This document shows, piece after piece, positions 32,817 through 41,300 of a stretch of DNA of 64,000 nt. The first letter of the stretch is position 1. Each line of letters opens with the position of its first letter. The notes under the pieces were generated by a model. The model was not told the origin of the DNA and did not search any database. It was given only the letters and a program-made list of their open reading frames with translations. The stretch covers positions 124,001 through 188,000 of the forward strand of contig NZ_SRII01000007.1 of assembly GCF_004684095.1 (NCBI RefSeq), given 5' to 3'. Source of the stretch: Hymenobacter sp. UV11. GTDB taxonomy: Bacteria; Bacteroidota; Bacteroidia; Cytophagales; Hymenobacteraceae. The translations under genes were made by a program, and so were the position numbers.

Positions 32817-34886
32817 CTACTTGCCCGTCACCTTAAACTCGGTGCGGCGGTTGAGCTGGCGGCCGGTGGGGGTAGCGTTCGACGTAACGGGCCGGGTGTC
32901 GCCGTAGCCGGCGGCGGTGAGGCGGTCGGCCGCGATGCCGTGGGCGGTGAGGTAAGCTACCACGGCCTGGGCGCGGCGCTGGCTCAGGTCCTGGTTGGCG
33001 GCGGGCTTGCCTACGTTGTCGGTGTGGCCGGCCATCTCGAGCCGGATGGCGGGCTGGTCGGCCAGCAGGGTTTGCAGGCGCTCCAGCTCGGCGGTGCTTT
33101 CGGGGCGCAGGATGGCCTTGCCGGTGTCGAAGAAGAGGTTATTCAAAACGATTACTACCCCCACTTCCAGCTTCTTAAGCGGAATGTCCTTCACCACTTC
33201 GGCGTAGGCAGCGCCGGCGGGCAGGTCGAAGTTTTCGGAGTGAAACAGGTAGCCATCCTGCCGCACCACGATGCCGTAATTGGTGCCGGAGGGCAAGCTC
33301 ACCAAATATTTGCCCGACGTGGCATTGCTGTGAAACGACGCAATAGTCTGGCTGGTAGTATTATCCACTAGCTCGATAGTAGCCACTAACGGCTGCTTAG
33401 TAGCCGCGTCCGTCACGGTGCCTTTGAGGATGGTAACCTGCGCCGTGGCCACCGCTACCGGCGGGGCCAGCGGCGGCTGCGCCAGCGGGGCCAGCCGCGA
33501 GGCCAGCAGCGGGCTTTCCTCGCTGAGCACGGGCGGCTTTTCGGGGCCCAAAAACGTGATGCGGTAAATATCCTTACCCCCCAGGCCGCCGGGCCGGTCG
33601 GAAGAATAGTAGCCGTGCCGCCCCGAGGCCGAGGTTACGAAAAATACGTCGTCGTCGGGCGTGTTGATGGGCCAGCCCAGGTTTTCGGGCTCGCTCCACT
33701 TGCCCTCGCGCAGCGTCGATTTAAAGATATCGTAGCCGCCCATCGAGTTGTGGCCCTCCGACGAAAAGTAGAGCGTTTTGCCATCCGGCATCAGGAAAAC
33801 GGCCTCTTCGCCGTAGGGCGAATTGATGACCGGGCCCAGGTTTTCGGGCAGACCTTTGCCGGCCAGGTCCACTTTGTAGATGTCGCGGCCGCCGCGGCTG
33901 CCCTCGGGCTTGTCGCTCACAAAGTAGAGATAGCGCCCATCGGGCGAGTACGCGGCCGACGACTCGTGGTACTTCGAGTTGATGCGGCCGGGTAGGCGCT
34001 GGGTTTTGGTCCAGGCAGCGCCTTGCAGCTCGGTTTCGCGCAGGTCGCCGCCGTTTTCGTCGGCATACACCAGCAAGCGCTGGCCGTCGGGCGCGAGGCC
34101 CACGGTGGCGTCGTGGCCGGCGGTGTTCACGGGCGCGCCCAGGTTCGTAGCCGGCTGCCAGTTCTGGCCCCGCGCGGCAGTCTGGTAAATATCCTCAAAA
34201 TAGCCATCGGTGGCGGGGTCTTTGGGCGCGTTGGGCCCGTTGGGCCGGCGCGAGGTGAAGAGCAGCATGCCCTCATCGGCCGACACCACGGGCCCGTAGT
34301 CAGAGTAAGCCGAGTTCACGCTGGGGCCCGCATTGTCGATAAACACGCGCACCGGGTTCTTTTCCAGCTCCTGCCCATTACGGCACTCCCGGATGCGGCG
34401 GGCCAGGTCCTCGGCCGTCACGGGCTCGCTTTCGCGGGCTTTATCGCTGGCGCTGGTGGGGCTGCTGAGTTGATATTCTTTGCTGGCTTCGGCCCACCTG
34501 GCGCTCAGGTGCAGGGCGCGGGCCAGCAGGTAATGCAGGCGCGGGTCGCTGGCCGGGTCCAGCGCCAGCACCTTGGCCTTTTGCAGGTAGGGTAGGGCCA
34601 GCGTTTTGGTACCCGAATGCAGGTAGCAGTCGCCGATTTTTACATTGAGCGAGGCGTTGCTGGCGTTGAACTGCTGGGCGGCCAAGTAGTGGGGTAGGGC
34701 CGCGCCGTAGCGCGCCGGGTCGGCCTGGTAAGCCTCATCGCCAGCCTTCAACTCGCGCAATGCTTCCTTCAGCCCCTGCTTGTCGGTCCCAAACTCGTCT
34801 TTAGAAAACTCGACGCTCTGGGCTTGGGCTTCGATTGCTAATAGGCTGGTAGCTAGTAAAATACCCGATAAAAGTATCCGTTGCAT
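32817..34886 (-). CDS. OmpA-family protein with TPR, propeller and CRD domains (PorE-like)
   Basis: 689 residues from the ATG at 34886 (MQRILLSGILLATSLLAIEA, a signal peptide cleaved after AQAQ). Domain order: TPR region (about 30-150), a PD40/WD40-like propeller (about 190-450, with repeats such as SSAAYSPDGRYLYFVSDKP and EAVFLMPDGKTLYFSSEGHN), a carboxypeptidase-regulatory-like beta-sandwich (about 490-575, TILKGTVTDAATKQPL) and a C-terminal OmpA peptidoglycan-binding domain (FFDTGKAILRPES, GHTDNVGK, SQRRAQAVVAYL). This is the architecture of PorE of the type IX secretion system, but Bacteroidota carry many paralogues, so identity is not certain. It is convergent with the DAC gene. Confidence 0.88.
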   Translation of the reverse strand: MQRILLSGILLATSLLAIEAQAQSVEFSKDEFGTDKQGLKEALRELKAGDEAYQADPARYGAALPHYLAAQQFNASNASLNVKIGDCYLHSGTKTLALPYLQKAKVLALDPASDPRLHYLLARALHLSARWAEASKEYQLSSPTSASDKARESEPVTAEDLARRIRECRNGQELEKNPVRVFIDNAGPSVNSAYSDYGPVVSADEGMLLFTSRRPNGPNAPKDPATDGYFEDIYQTAARGQNWQPATNLGAPVNTAGHDATVGLAPDGQRLLVYADENGGDLRETELQGAAWTKTQRLPGRINSKYHESSAAYSPDGRYLYFVSDKPEGSRGGRDIYKVDLAGKGLPENLGPVINSPYGEEAVFLMPDGKTLYFSSEGHNSMGGYDIFKSTLREGKWSEPENLGWPINTPDDDVFFVTSASGRHGYYSSDRPGGLGGKDIYRITFLGPEKPPVLSEESPLLASRLAPLAQPPLAPPVAVATAQVTILKGTVTDAATKQPLVATIELVDNTTSQTIASFHSNATSGKYLVSLPSGTNYGIVVRQDGYLFHSENFDLPAGAAYAEVVKDIPLKKLEVGVVIVLNNLFFDTGKAILRPESTAELERLQTLLADQPAIRLEMAGHTDNVGKPAANQDLSQRRAQAVVAYLTAHGIAADRLTAAGYGDTRPVTSNATPTGRQLNRRTEFKVTGK

Positions 34887-34932
34887 ATAAGTAGTTGTAC
34901 TGTAAGATAAGTCTAGCGCATTAGGCAAAAAA

Positions 34933-35043
34933 AGAATAGCATTCTGACGAAGGAGGCATCTCTCCCGCGTAAGTAATCCCGACGTTAAGAGTTAGTAACG
35001 CAGTAGAGATGCTTCCTTCGTCAGCATGACGTTCTCTATTCTG
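34933..35043. repeat. Palindromic element, degenerate left arm
   Basis: The right arm 35005-35043 (AGAGATGCTTCCTTCGTCAG then CATGACGTTCTCTATTCTG) pairs with 34933-34962, which lacks about nine bases near the tip. The core resembles the TCATGCTGA...GAAGCATCTCT family. It lies between the TPR gene's 3' end and the OmpA-family gene's promoter. Confidence 0.8.
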
Positions 35044-35063
35044 CCGCTTTCTAATCCAAACGA

Positions 35064-36167
35064 CTACTTTTCAGCCACTTCTTCGGCAGCCTCGCCGGTG
35101 CAGCCGGCAGCGGCGGCGTAGCTATTGCCGGCGCGCAGGCCCAGCGTGGCGGCCTGGCGCCAGTCCTGGCAGGCGTTGTCGGCCTGGCGCAGCATCTCGC
35201 GGGCGTGGCCACGGTTGAGGTAGGCTTCGGCGTAGCGCGGCGCCAGGCGCAGGGCCTCGGTGGCGTCGGCGTTGGCCTTGGCGTACTGCTTGAGCTTGAG
35301 CTCGGCGGCGGCGCGGTTGTTCCAGGCGTAGGCGTATTTGGGGTCGAGGGCCAGGGCCCGGTCAAAGTCGGCCACCGCCCCGGCGTAGTCCTTGTTCTCG
35401 AAGCGCGCGTTGCCCCGGTTGGTGAATGCCAGCGCGTTATCGGTTTTTTGGGCCAGGTAGGCGTCATAATCGCGCAGGGCCTCGGGCAGCTGGTTGGTGT
35501 GGCGCTCGGCGGCGGCCCGGTTGAGCAGGGCGGGCAGCAGCGTGGGCTGCAGCTCTAGCGCCCGCGAGTAGTCGGCCACGGCGGCCGGGTAGTTGCCCAG
35601 CCGCAGGCTGGTGCTGGCGCGGTCGTGGTAGGCAAAGGCGTAGGCCGGGTCGGCCTTCACGGCGCCGTCAAAATCGTCGTGGGCGGCTTGGTATTCACCC
35701 TTTTCGAAGCGCAGCACGCCCCGGTGGTACCAGGCCGGCGCATAGGCCGCGTTGGCTTGCAGGGCCGCGCCGTAGTCGGCCTCGGCAGCGGCGGCCTGGC
35801 CGGCGGCCTCCTGCGCCTGGCCCCGGCCGTAGTAGCTGGCAAAGGCGCCCGGCTCCAGCTTCAGGGCTTGGTCGTAGTCGGCCACGGCGGCCGGGTAGTG
35901 CTTGAGGGCCAGCTGGGTAGCGGCGCGGCTGGCGTAGGCAGGCGCAAAATCGGCCTTGGTCGTCACGGCCTGGTCGAAGCTGGCCAGCGCTGCGGGGTAG
36001 TTCTGAGCCGTGAAAAACGCCAGGCCGGCATTGTACGCCTTTTCGGCCACCTGGCGGCCGGGCAGCGTGCTGGCCCGCACGGTGTCAACCTGGGCCCGCG
36101 CCGGTGCAGCGCTCAGCAATAAGGCCAGGCCACTGCCCCAGCCAAGCAGGGTAGTAATAGTTCGCAT
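35064..36167 (-). CDS. Tetratricopeptide repeat protein, exported
   Basis: 367 residues. Signal peptide about 1-26 (MRTITTLLGWGSGLALLLSA). The rest is made of about ten 34-residue TPR units with the normal W/L/G/Y/A/F/A/P pattern, for example AYNAGLAFFTAQNYPAALASFDQAV, PAWYHRGVLRFEKGEYQAAHDDFDGAVKADP and ALAFTNRGNARFENKDYAGAVADFDRALALDP. It would be a periplasmic scaffold; partners unknown. Upstream, an AT-rich 36190-36290 segment contains TATCTTCG on the minus strand (36211-36218), one mismatch from the -7 consensus. Same strand as the PorE-like gene, 178 bp upstream of it. Confidence 0.9.
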   Translation of the reverse strand: MRTITTLLGWGSGLALLLSAAPARAQVDTVRASTLPGRQVAEKAYNAGLAFFTAQNYPAALASFDQAVTTKADFAPAYASRAATQLALKHYPAAVADYDQALKLEPGAFASYYGRGQAQEAAGQAAAAEADYGAALQANAAYAPAWYHRGVLRFEKGEYQAAHDDFDGAVKADPAYAFAYHDRASTSLRLGNYPAAVADYSRALELQPTLLPALLNRAAAERHTNQLPEALRDYDAYLAQKTDNALAFTNRGNARFENKDYAGAVADFDRALALDPKYAYAWNNRAAAELKLKQYAKANADATEALRLAPRYAEAYLNRGHAREMLRQADNACQDWRQAATLGLRAGNSYAAAAGCTGEAAEEVAEK

Positions 36168-36314
36168 AACGTGCTGTAATAGGTGTAAGGAGCATAAATA
36201 AGTAGTGCTGCGAAGATAAGCGGATAATTATTAAAATTGTACATTTAAAATAATTATAGTATTTTATTTATAATTTTATGGCTCCGAGGTAGGCGGGCAA
36301 GTAGCTTATACACC

Positions 36315-36343
36315 AAAAAATCCCGCCGGCAGCGCCAGCGGGA
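36315..36343 (-). terminator. Terminator of the membrane glycosyltransferase gene
   Basis: TCCCGCTGGCGC pairs with the GCCGGCGGGA side, and TTTTTT follows on the minus strand. It is placed 27 bases after the stop at 36370. Confidence 0.8.
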
Positions 36344-36369
36344 ATGAGGGGGGTAGGGCGGCCGAGTTG

Positions 36370-38067
36370 CTAGTGAGCTGTAGGGCCTGGCAGGCTACCC
36401 CAGGGCCTGAGCGGGACTGCGGGCAGTGCGTACAGCGTAGTTGAGTAGTTATCCAGGTGAAAATATGCCAACCGCCGGGTGGTGGCCGCAAAGTACTCGT
36501 TTAGTACCCGGCCAGGGGGGTAGCGTGCGTCGTAATACCAGGCTGGCTTGTCTACGTAGTCACCAGTCGGGTCGCGCAGGTTCGTGTCATATATAAACCA
36601 GAGGCGCCGCTTACCAGCGAAGGCCACGAAGTCGGGCTGCAAATGCCGCAGGTAATCGGCTTGGCTGCTCGATTGGTTTTTGGCGTGGTGGGCTGCTACG
36701 GCATCAAATTTTAACTTATACGCTTTCTTGTAGTACTCATAGGCAGGCTGCATATTCCAGTACACGTATACCACATCGCCGGGCTGCCAGTGAGCGTTGA
36801 CGTGCAGCAGGAGCTGCCGGCTGTACGAGCGGTTGTAAAACAAATCAGGGTTCAGCGCCTGCCGGGTGGAGTTGGTAGCCGGCGGCAGTAGCAGTAGCGT
36901 CACCAGCGTGCCAACGGCTACCGAGCTGCTTACCCGGCGCTCCACTACCTGCACCCCATAGCCCAGTACCAGCAGCAGCAGAGGTGCTAAAAACAGCAGA
37001 AAGCGTTCATGGAAGGGGTACTGCCCCGCTGCCGCGGCTAGCAAGGCCAGTGCCACGGGCAACAGCAAGAGCGCCAACCATTGCCGGTGTTCTTTCAGCA
37101 GAAAAACTACCCCTATGCCCAATACTGGTAGCGACACCCATCCCAGCTTCAGCAGGTGGTTATCGGAGGAGAGCAGCAGGCCCAGCGGACGGTCAAGAAT
37201 TTGATACCCTTTGTGCACCAGCCACTTGGCGGCGGCCACGGGATGGTGCAGGTCGGGGTAGGCATCGTAGCGGACCCGAAAGAAATCCGGGAGCCACCCC
37301 GACGACAGAAACTTGCTCACAAACAGCAAGTAAATGACGCCAAACGTAAGCACCCACATGCCTCCCGGAATGGCGTACTGCACCAAGCGTAGCCAGCGCC
37401 GCTGCCACGCCGCGTGCGCAGCTAACACCAGGCCTATACCCGCCAACACAAAAATGACGGAAAACGAAAACAGCAGCAGCAGGCTACCCAGCAGGCCCCA
37501 AGCCAGCAGCGCCGGCCAGCCGGGGCGGTTGTGGTAGCGCAGGTATAGTAACAAAGCCAGCACCGTGGCGCATAATTCGGTGCTGTACTGCTTGGCCTCA
37601 ACGGCGTGGTAAATAGCTGGCGACCCCAGGGCCAGCACTCCCACCGCCACCACTACCCCCCAGCCCCGCACAAAGTAGCGGGCTACCGGCACAAAGCCGC
37701 CCAGGGCCACCAGCCCGCTCAGCAGCGACAGCAGGCGAAGCGCCGGCTCGCGCGGGCCAAACAGCAGAGCGCACAGCCGCGCCGTCCAAAGGTATCCGAT
37801 GGGGGCTTTCTGCTCGTAGCGCAGGGGCGTGGTCGCCAGTTCCCAAAAGTCCTTCTCCAGCAGGTTTACGTTCAAAAACAGCTCATCAGTAAAAAACGAG
37901 CGGTTATAGAGGAAGTGAAATAAGCGCAGCAATACTCCCAGCGCCAGCACCAGGTAGAGCACTTGTGTCTGGCGCGGGTTGATTGCGGCGGCCCTGGCTG
38001 CTGGCCAGCTACTGCCGCGTGTCGCCGCTGACGCAGCCAGGGCATCCGAAAACGGAGGGGTAGGCAT
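36370..38067 (-). CDS. Membrane glycosyltransferase, GT39/ArnT-like (GT-C fold)
   Basis: 565 residues with about 11 hydrophobic helices in the first 400, followed by a soluble C-terminal part. The first periplasmic loop holds FFTDELFLNVNLLEKDFWEL with the catalytic-type Asp-Glu pair and YEQKAPIGYLWTARL, as in dolichyl/undecaprenyl-phosphate-sugar transferases. Such enzymes transfer a sugar from a polyprenyl phosphate donor to a lipid or protein on the outer face of the inner membrane. The C-terminal domain (YVYWNMQPAYEYYKKAYKL) is like those of other Cytophagales GT39 proteins. Substrate unknown. It is a single-gene unit with its own terminator. Confidence 0.85.
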   Translation of the reverse strand: MPTPPFSDALAASAATRGSSWPAARAAAINPRQTQVLYLVLALGVLLRLFHFLYNRSFFTDELFLNVNLLEKDFWELATTPLRYEQKAPIGYLWTARLCALLFGPREPALRLLSLLSGLVALGGFVPVARYFVRGWGVVVAVGVLALGSPAIYHAVEAKQYSTELCATVLALLLYLRYHNRPGWPALLAWGLLGSLLLLFSFSVIFVLAGIGLVLAAHAAWQRRWLRLVQYAIPGGMWVLTFGVIYLLFVSKFLSSGWLPDFFRVRYDAYPDLHHPVAAAKWLVHKGYQILDRPLGLLLSSDNHLLKLGWVSLPVLGIGVVFLLKEHRQWLALLLLPVALALLAAAAGQYPFHERFLLFLAPLLLLVLGYGVQVVERRVSSSVAVGTLVTLLLLPPATNSTRQALNPDLFYNRSYSRQLLLHVNAHWQPGDVVYVYWNMQPAYEYYKKAYKLKFDAVAAHHAKNQSSSQADYLRHLQPDFVAFAGKRRLWFIYDTNLRDPTGDYVDKPAWYYDARYPPGRVLNEYFAATTRRLAYFHLDNYSTTLYALPAVPLRPWGSLPGPTAH

Positions 38068-38511
38068 GGCGGGTAGGGGCTACTGTCTTTCCAGGTTGCA
38101 ACAGTCTGCCAGCAAATTAGGCAGTACGGGAATGTACACCTACGTGAGCGTTACGAGCCCACGTACAGCTTTGCGCTTGCTTCTCGCGCTCGGCCCGAAC
38201 GCGACTGCAACTCGAGCAGGCGCCACGGCCGCAGGGCATAACAGATAAGTAGCTCAACCTGCATCCTGCACCGTAGTGGACGCTGTGCGTACGGAGTGCC
38301 GTTTACATCAAAAATTACAGCGTTGCCCGTGGTCCAGACTGCGTACCAGAATGGCGAAGCAGGAATGGGTAACATGCCAATAAATTGTATAGAATATTAA
38401 TGTGGCGTTCGCAGAAGCCTTACCCTGCCTCCAGGTTTCAGCTGCCAGCTGCTAAGCTGGTTTTTTTAAGTAGAAGGCAAGTACTACGTTAGGTGCGCGG
38501 GATGCCTTGGC
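38068..38511. other. Gene-free stretch of 444 bases
   Basis: Open frames of up to 89 codons exist on both strands here, but they show no family resemblance, are rich in rare residue pairs and overlap each other. The segment 38376-38420 is AT-rich and may hold the promoter for the minus-strand glycosyltransferase. No repeat, RNA gene or promoter motif is clear. Confidence 0.5.
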
Positions 38512-39777
38512 TTAGGTTTTCTGCTTCTTCTTCTTAGCCGCCGGGAATAGTACGTTGTTCAAAATGAGGCGATAACCCGGCGAGTTTGGGTGCAGCGAGA
38601 GGTCGGTGGGCTCTTCGCCCACCAGGTGCTGGTAGTCCTCGGGGTCGTGGCCGCCATAGAAAGTCCAGGTGCCCTTGCCGAGGGTGCCGTGCATGTAGCG
38701 CACCTCGCCATCCTGCTTGGTTTCGCCCATAACAATAACGTCGGGCTTGATGAGGCTTTTGCGAAATGCCGTGGTCTGGCCCATAAAGCCGTGGATGGTT
38801 TTCTCGTGGTCCTGGGTCAGCATGGTCGGCACCGGGTCGTACTTGGCCGAGAAGGTAAAGAGCTGAAAGTAATCGTTTTGCTCGTACAAGCCGCGCTCCT
38901 GCGGCTGCATGTCAATGTCGGAATACTCGTACTCCAGTGGGTTCATGCGCAGGTGAAAATTCTGGAACGCCAGCGTGCGGTTGAAGTTGAGCTTGCTCTG
39001 GGCGCTGGGGTCGGCGGGGTCGCCGTCGTACATCGGGCCCACCATATCCACGCCCAGGCCGGCCAGCGCGATGTCGTAGCTATCGGTGGCCGAGCACATG
39101 GCAAACATGAAGCCGCCGCCCGCGATAAACTCTTGCATCTTAACGGCCTCAGCGGCCTTCATCTCGCTCACTTTCTTGAAGCTATTGCGCTTGGCGGCCG
39201 CTTCGGCGTCGCGCACCTGCTGCTGGTACCAGGGCGCGTAGCGGTAGGCGCTGTAAAACTTGCCGTACTCGCCCGTAAAATCCTCGTGGTGCAGGTGCAG
39301 CCAGTCGTACTTGGGCAGCACGCCCGAGAGCACCTCGTCGTCGTAAATCTTGTCGTACGGAATCTCGGCGTAGGTTAGCACCATCGTCACGGCATCGTCC
39401 CAGGGCTGCTTGCCCTTGGGCGTATACACCGCGATTTTGGGCACTTTCTCCAGCTTCATCACGTCCATATTGGCGTTGGGGTCGGCTATCTGCTGCAAGA
39501 TGCCAGTGTACTGCGCCTCCGAGATGGTCTGGTAGGTCACGCCGCGCACGTTCAGCTCATTTTCGAGGGCCGGCTGCGCCTCGCACGCAAATGAGCCGCC
39601 GCGGTAGTTCAGCAGCCAGTCAATCTCAATTTGCTTGCTCAATGCCCAGTAACACAGGCCATAAGCCTTCAGGCACTCCTTCTGGGTATCATCCATCGGG
39701 ATGAAAATATGGTTGGCGTGGGCCGCCAGGGTAGGGGCCAGCAGGGCCAGCAGCAGGGCAAAACGCTTTAAGAACAT
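38512..39777 (-). CDS. Exported protein of the family named asparagine synthetase B in Bacteroidota
   Basis: 421 residues from the ATG at 39777 (MFLKRFALLLALLAPTLAAH), a clear signal peptide cleaved near AHANH. Further segments: HIFIPMDDTQKECLKAYGLCYWALSKQ, WLLNYRGGSFAC, YDWLHLHHEDFTGEYGKF, GGGFMFAMCSATDSYDIAL, GKGTWTFYGGHDPEDYQH. NCBI-style pipelines name this family asparagine synthetase B, but there is no N-terminal Cys nucleophile, no PP-loop SGGLDS and it is exported, so that activity is not credible. The GGGFMFAMCSATD part and Rossmann-like order recall class I glutamine-amidotransferase-like or DUF4159-type folds. Function unknown. The C-terminus is a Lys-rich tail. Confidence 0.8.
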   Translation of the reverse strand: MFLKRFALLLALLAPTLAAHANHIFIPMDDTQKECLKAYGLCYWALSKQIEIDWLLNYRGGSFACEAQPALENELNVRGVTYQTISEAQYTGILQQIADPNANMDVMKLEKVPKIAVYTPKGKQPWDDAVTMVLTYAEIPYDKIYDDEVLSGVLPKYDWLHLHHEDFTGEYGKFYSAYRYAPWYQQQVRDAEAAAKRNSFKKVSEMKAAEAVKMQEFIAGGGFMFAMCSATDSYDIALAGLGVDMVGPMYDGDPADPSAQSKLNFNRTLAFQNFHLRMNPLEYEYSDIDMQPQERGLYEQNDYFQLFTFSAKYDPVPTMLTQDHEKTIHGFMGQTTAFRKSLIKPDVIVMGETKQDGEVRYMHGTLGKGTWTFYGGHDPEDYQHLVGEEPTDLSLHPNSPGYRLILNNVLFPAAKKKKQKT

Positions 39778-39892
39778 ACTTTTGAGGACTAAGAGCTGCC
39801 TTGCCAACGGGCCGGCCGCAACCGTAGTTCAAGGTACGGGCCGGCCGGCACATTCGGCGCTAGCCAGCTGTCCTACCCCCCTCACGCCGCCC

Positions 39893-39929
39893 GAATCTGC
39901 GAAATCTGCCCCATCTGCGTCAATCTGCG
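39893..39929. repeat. Degenerate tandem repeat of AATCTGCG
   Basis: Four imperfect copies of an octamer-type unit (AATCTGCG, AAATCTGCC, CATCTGCG, CAATCTGCG) end 5 bases before the ABC permease ATG. It occupies the divergent promoter region and may be a remnant of a longer palindromic element. Confidence 0.6.
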
Positions 39930-39934
39930 ATTTT

Positions 39935-41182
39935 ATGAGTTACCTGGAAAACATCCGCGAGGCCCTGCGCTCCATCAGCGGCAATTTGCTGCGCACCATT
40001 CTCACGGCTCTCATCGTGAGCATTGGGCTGATGGCGCTGGTGGGCATCCTCACGGCCATCGACGCCATGCGCAGCTCGCTGGGCGACACCTTCGCCAGCC
40101 TGGGTGCCAATGCCTTCGAAATCAAGGCTAAGGGCTACGGCAACCGCTTCCGGCGCGGCGGCGTGCAGGGCAAGCAGTACCCGGCGCTCAGCTATTTGCA
40201 GGCCACTTTGTATAAAAAAGAGCTAGCGCGCCGTGAACCGGCCGCCGTGGTGGGCGTGTCGGCCTCCATCACCGGGGCCGCCGAAATCAAGGCCAACGGC
40301 CAAAAAACCAACCCCAACATGCAGGTGATAGCCGGCGACGAAAATTACCTGCGCATTCAGAGCTACACCCTGACCCAGGGCCGCACCTTCTCGCCAGCCG
40401 AGCTCAACACCGGGGCGCACGTGGCCATTATCGGGAGTGAGATGAAGGACAAGCTCTTCCCACAAATTACCCCCGTGGGCCAGTACATCTACGCGTTGGG
40501 CCAGCGCTTCCAGGTGGTGGGCCTACTCGAAAAAAGCGGCAGCACTATGGGCGGCTCCGGCGCCGACCGCCTGCTGCTGGTGCCCCTCGAAACCGGCAAC
40601 CAGCTACCCCGCCAGGGTGCCCTCACTTACGATGTGAAAACGGCTACTTCCAATGCTGCTGGGCTGGCCTTTCTGCAAAGCCAAGCCACTGGTGTGATGC
40701 GCGCCGTGCGCCACGACCGCCTGGGCCAGGAAGACTCCTTCGACATCGAAAGCCCCGACTCGCTCAGCGGTACCCTCGATTCGCTCAGCGGCAAGATGCG
40801 CTTGGCGGGCGGGTCCATCGCTTTTCTGGCGCTGCTCGGGGCCAGCATTGCGCTCATGAATATCATGCTGGTATCGGTGACCGAGCGCACCCGCGAAATC
40901 GGAATCCGCAAGGCGCTGGGCGCTACCGCCCGCCAGATACGCCTGCAGTTTTTGCTGGAGGCCATCGTCATTTGCGTGCTGGGCGGCACGTTTGGCATCT
41001 TGCTAGGCATTGGGGCCGGCAACGCCGTAGCAGTGCTGGCGGGTAGCAAGTCGTTTTTGGTGCCGTGGGTATGGGTAGGGGTAGGGCTGACCATCTGCAT
41101 CTCGGTGGGCCTGCTGGCTGGCTCGTACCCGGCTGGCAAGGCAGCCGCCCTCGACCCAATTGATAGCCTGCGCTATGAGTAA
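39935..41182 (+). CDS. ABC transporter permease, MacB/FtsX type
   Basis: 415 residues from the ATG at 39935 (MSYLENIREALRSISGNLLR). The long frame from 39701 overlaps the divergent gene. Topology is that of MacB-like permeases: one N-terminal helix (about 18-42, TILTALIVSIGLMALVGILT), a large periplasmic domain (about 45-285) and three C-terminal helices (about 290-410) with the FtsX motif SVTERTREIGIRKALGATAR. Substrates in this family are lipoproteins, peptides or antibiotics, or the complex may be mechanotransmitting. The ATPase and membrane-fusion partners are not adjacent. A hairpin terminator follows. Confidence 0.93.
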   Translation: MSYLENIREALRSISGNLLRTILTALIVSIGLMALVGILTAIDAMRSSLGDTFASLGANAFEIKAKGYGNRFRRGGVQGKQYPALSYLQATLYKKELARREPAAVVGVSASITGAAEIKANGQKTNPNMQVIAGDENYLRIQSYTLTQGRTFSPAELNTGAHVAIIGSEMKDKLFPQITPVGQYIYALGQRFQVVGLLEKSGSTMGGSGADRLLLVPLETGNQLPRQGALTYDVKTATSNAAGLAFLQSQATGVMRAVRHDRLGQEDSFDIESPDSLSGTLDSLSGKMRLAGGSIAFLALLGASIALMNIMLVSVTERTREIGIRKALGATARQIRLQFLLEAIVICVLGGTFGILLGIGAGNAVAVLAGSKSFLVPWVWVGVGLTICISVGLLAGSYPAGKAAALDPIDSLRYE

Positions 41183-41237
41183 TTGACGCTTTTCCGCATA
41201 GTGAGTAGATTTTGCGGGATGTGTAGTGAAAGATATG

Positions 41238-41273
41238 AAAGCCCCAGCTGATGTAAGTCAGCTGGGGCTTTTA
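41238..41273 (+). terminator. Hairpin terminator after the ABC permease gene
   Basis: AGCCCCAGCTGA pairs with TCAGCTGGGGCT, followed by TTTTA. It ends where the promoter of the next gene begins. Confidence 0.85.
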
Positions 41274-41300
41274 CATTTGTGCAACTTTCCATTTGTGCAA
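41272..41300 (+). promoter_or_regulatory. Promoter and direct repeat (possible operator) of the HTH gene
   Basis: TACATTTG at 41272-41279 fits TAnnTTTG. An 11-base direct repeat, CATTTGTGCAA, occurs at 41274-41284 and 41290-41300, the second copy touching the ATG at 41301. Spacing of 16 bases centre to centre (about 1.5 turns). As it overlaps the -7 element and the start, it could be the site of autoregulation by the HTH protein. Confidence 0.5.

Noticed and set aside
38151..38375. 74-codon minus-strand frame between glycosyltransferase and asparagine-synthetase-B-named gene
   Set aside because: No family resemblance and overlaps a competing frame on the other strand.
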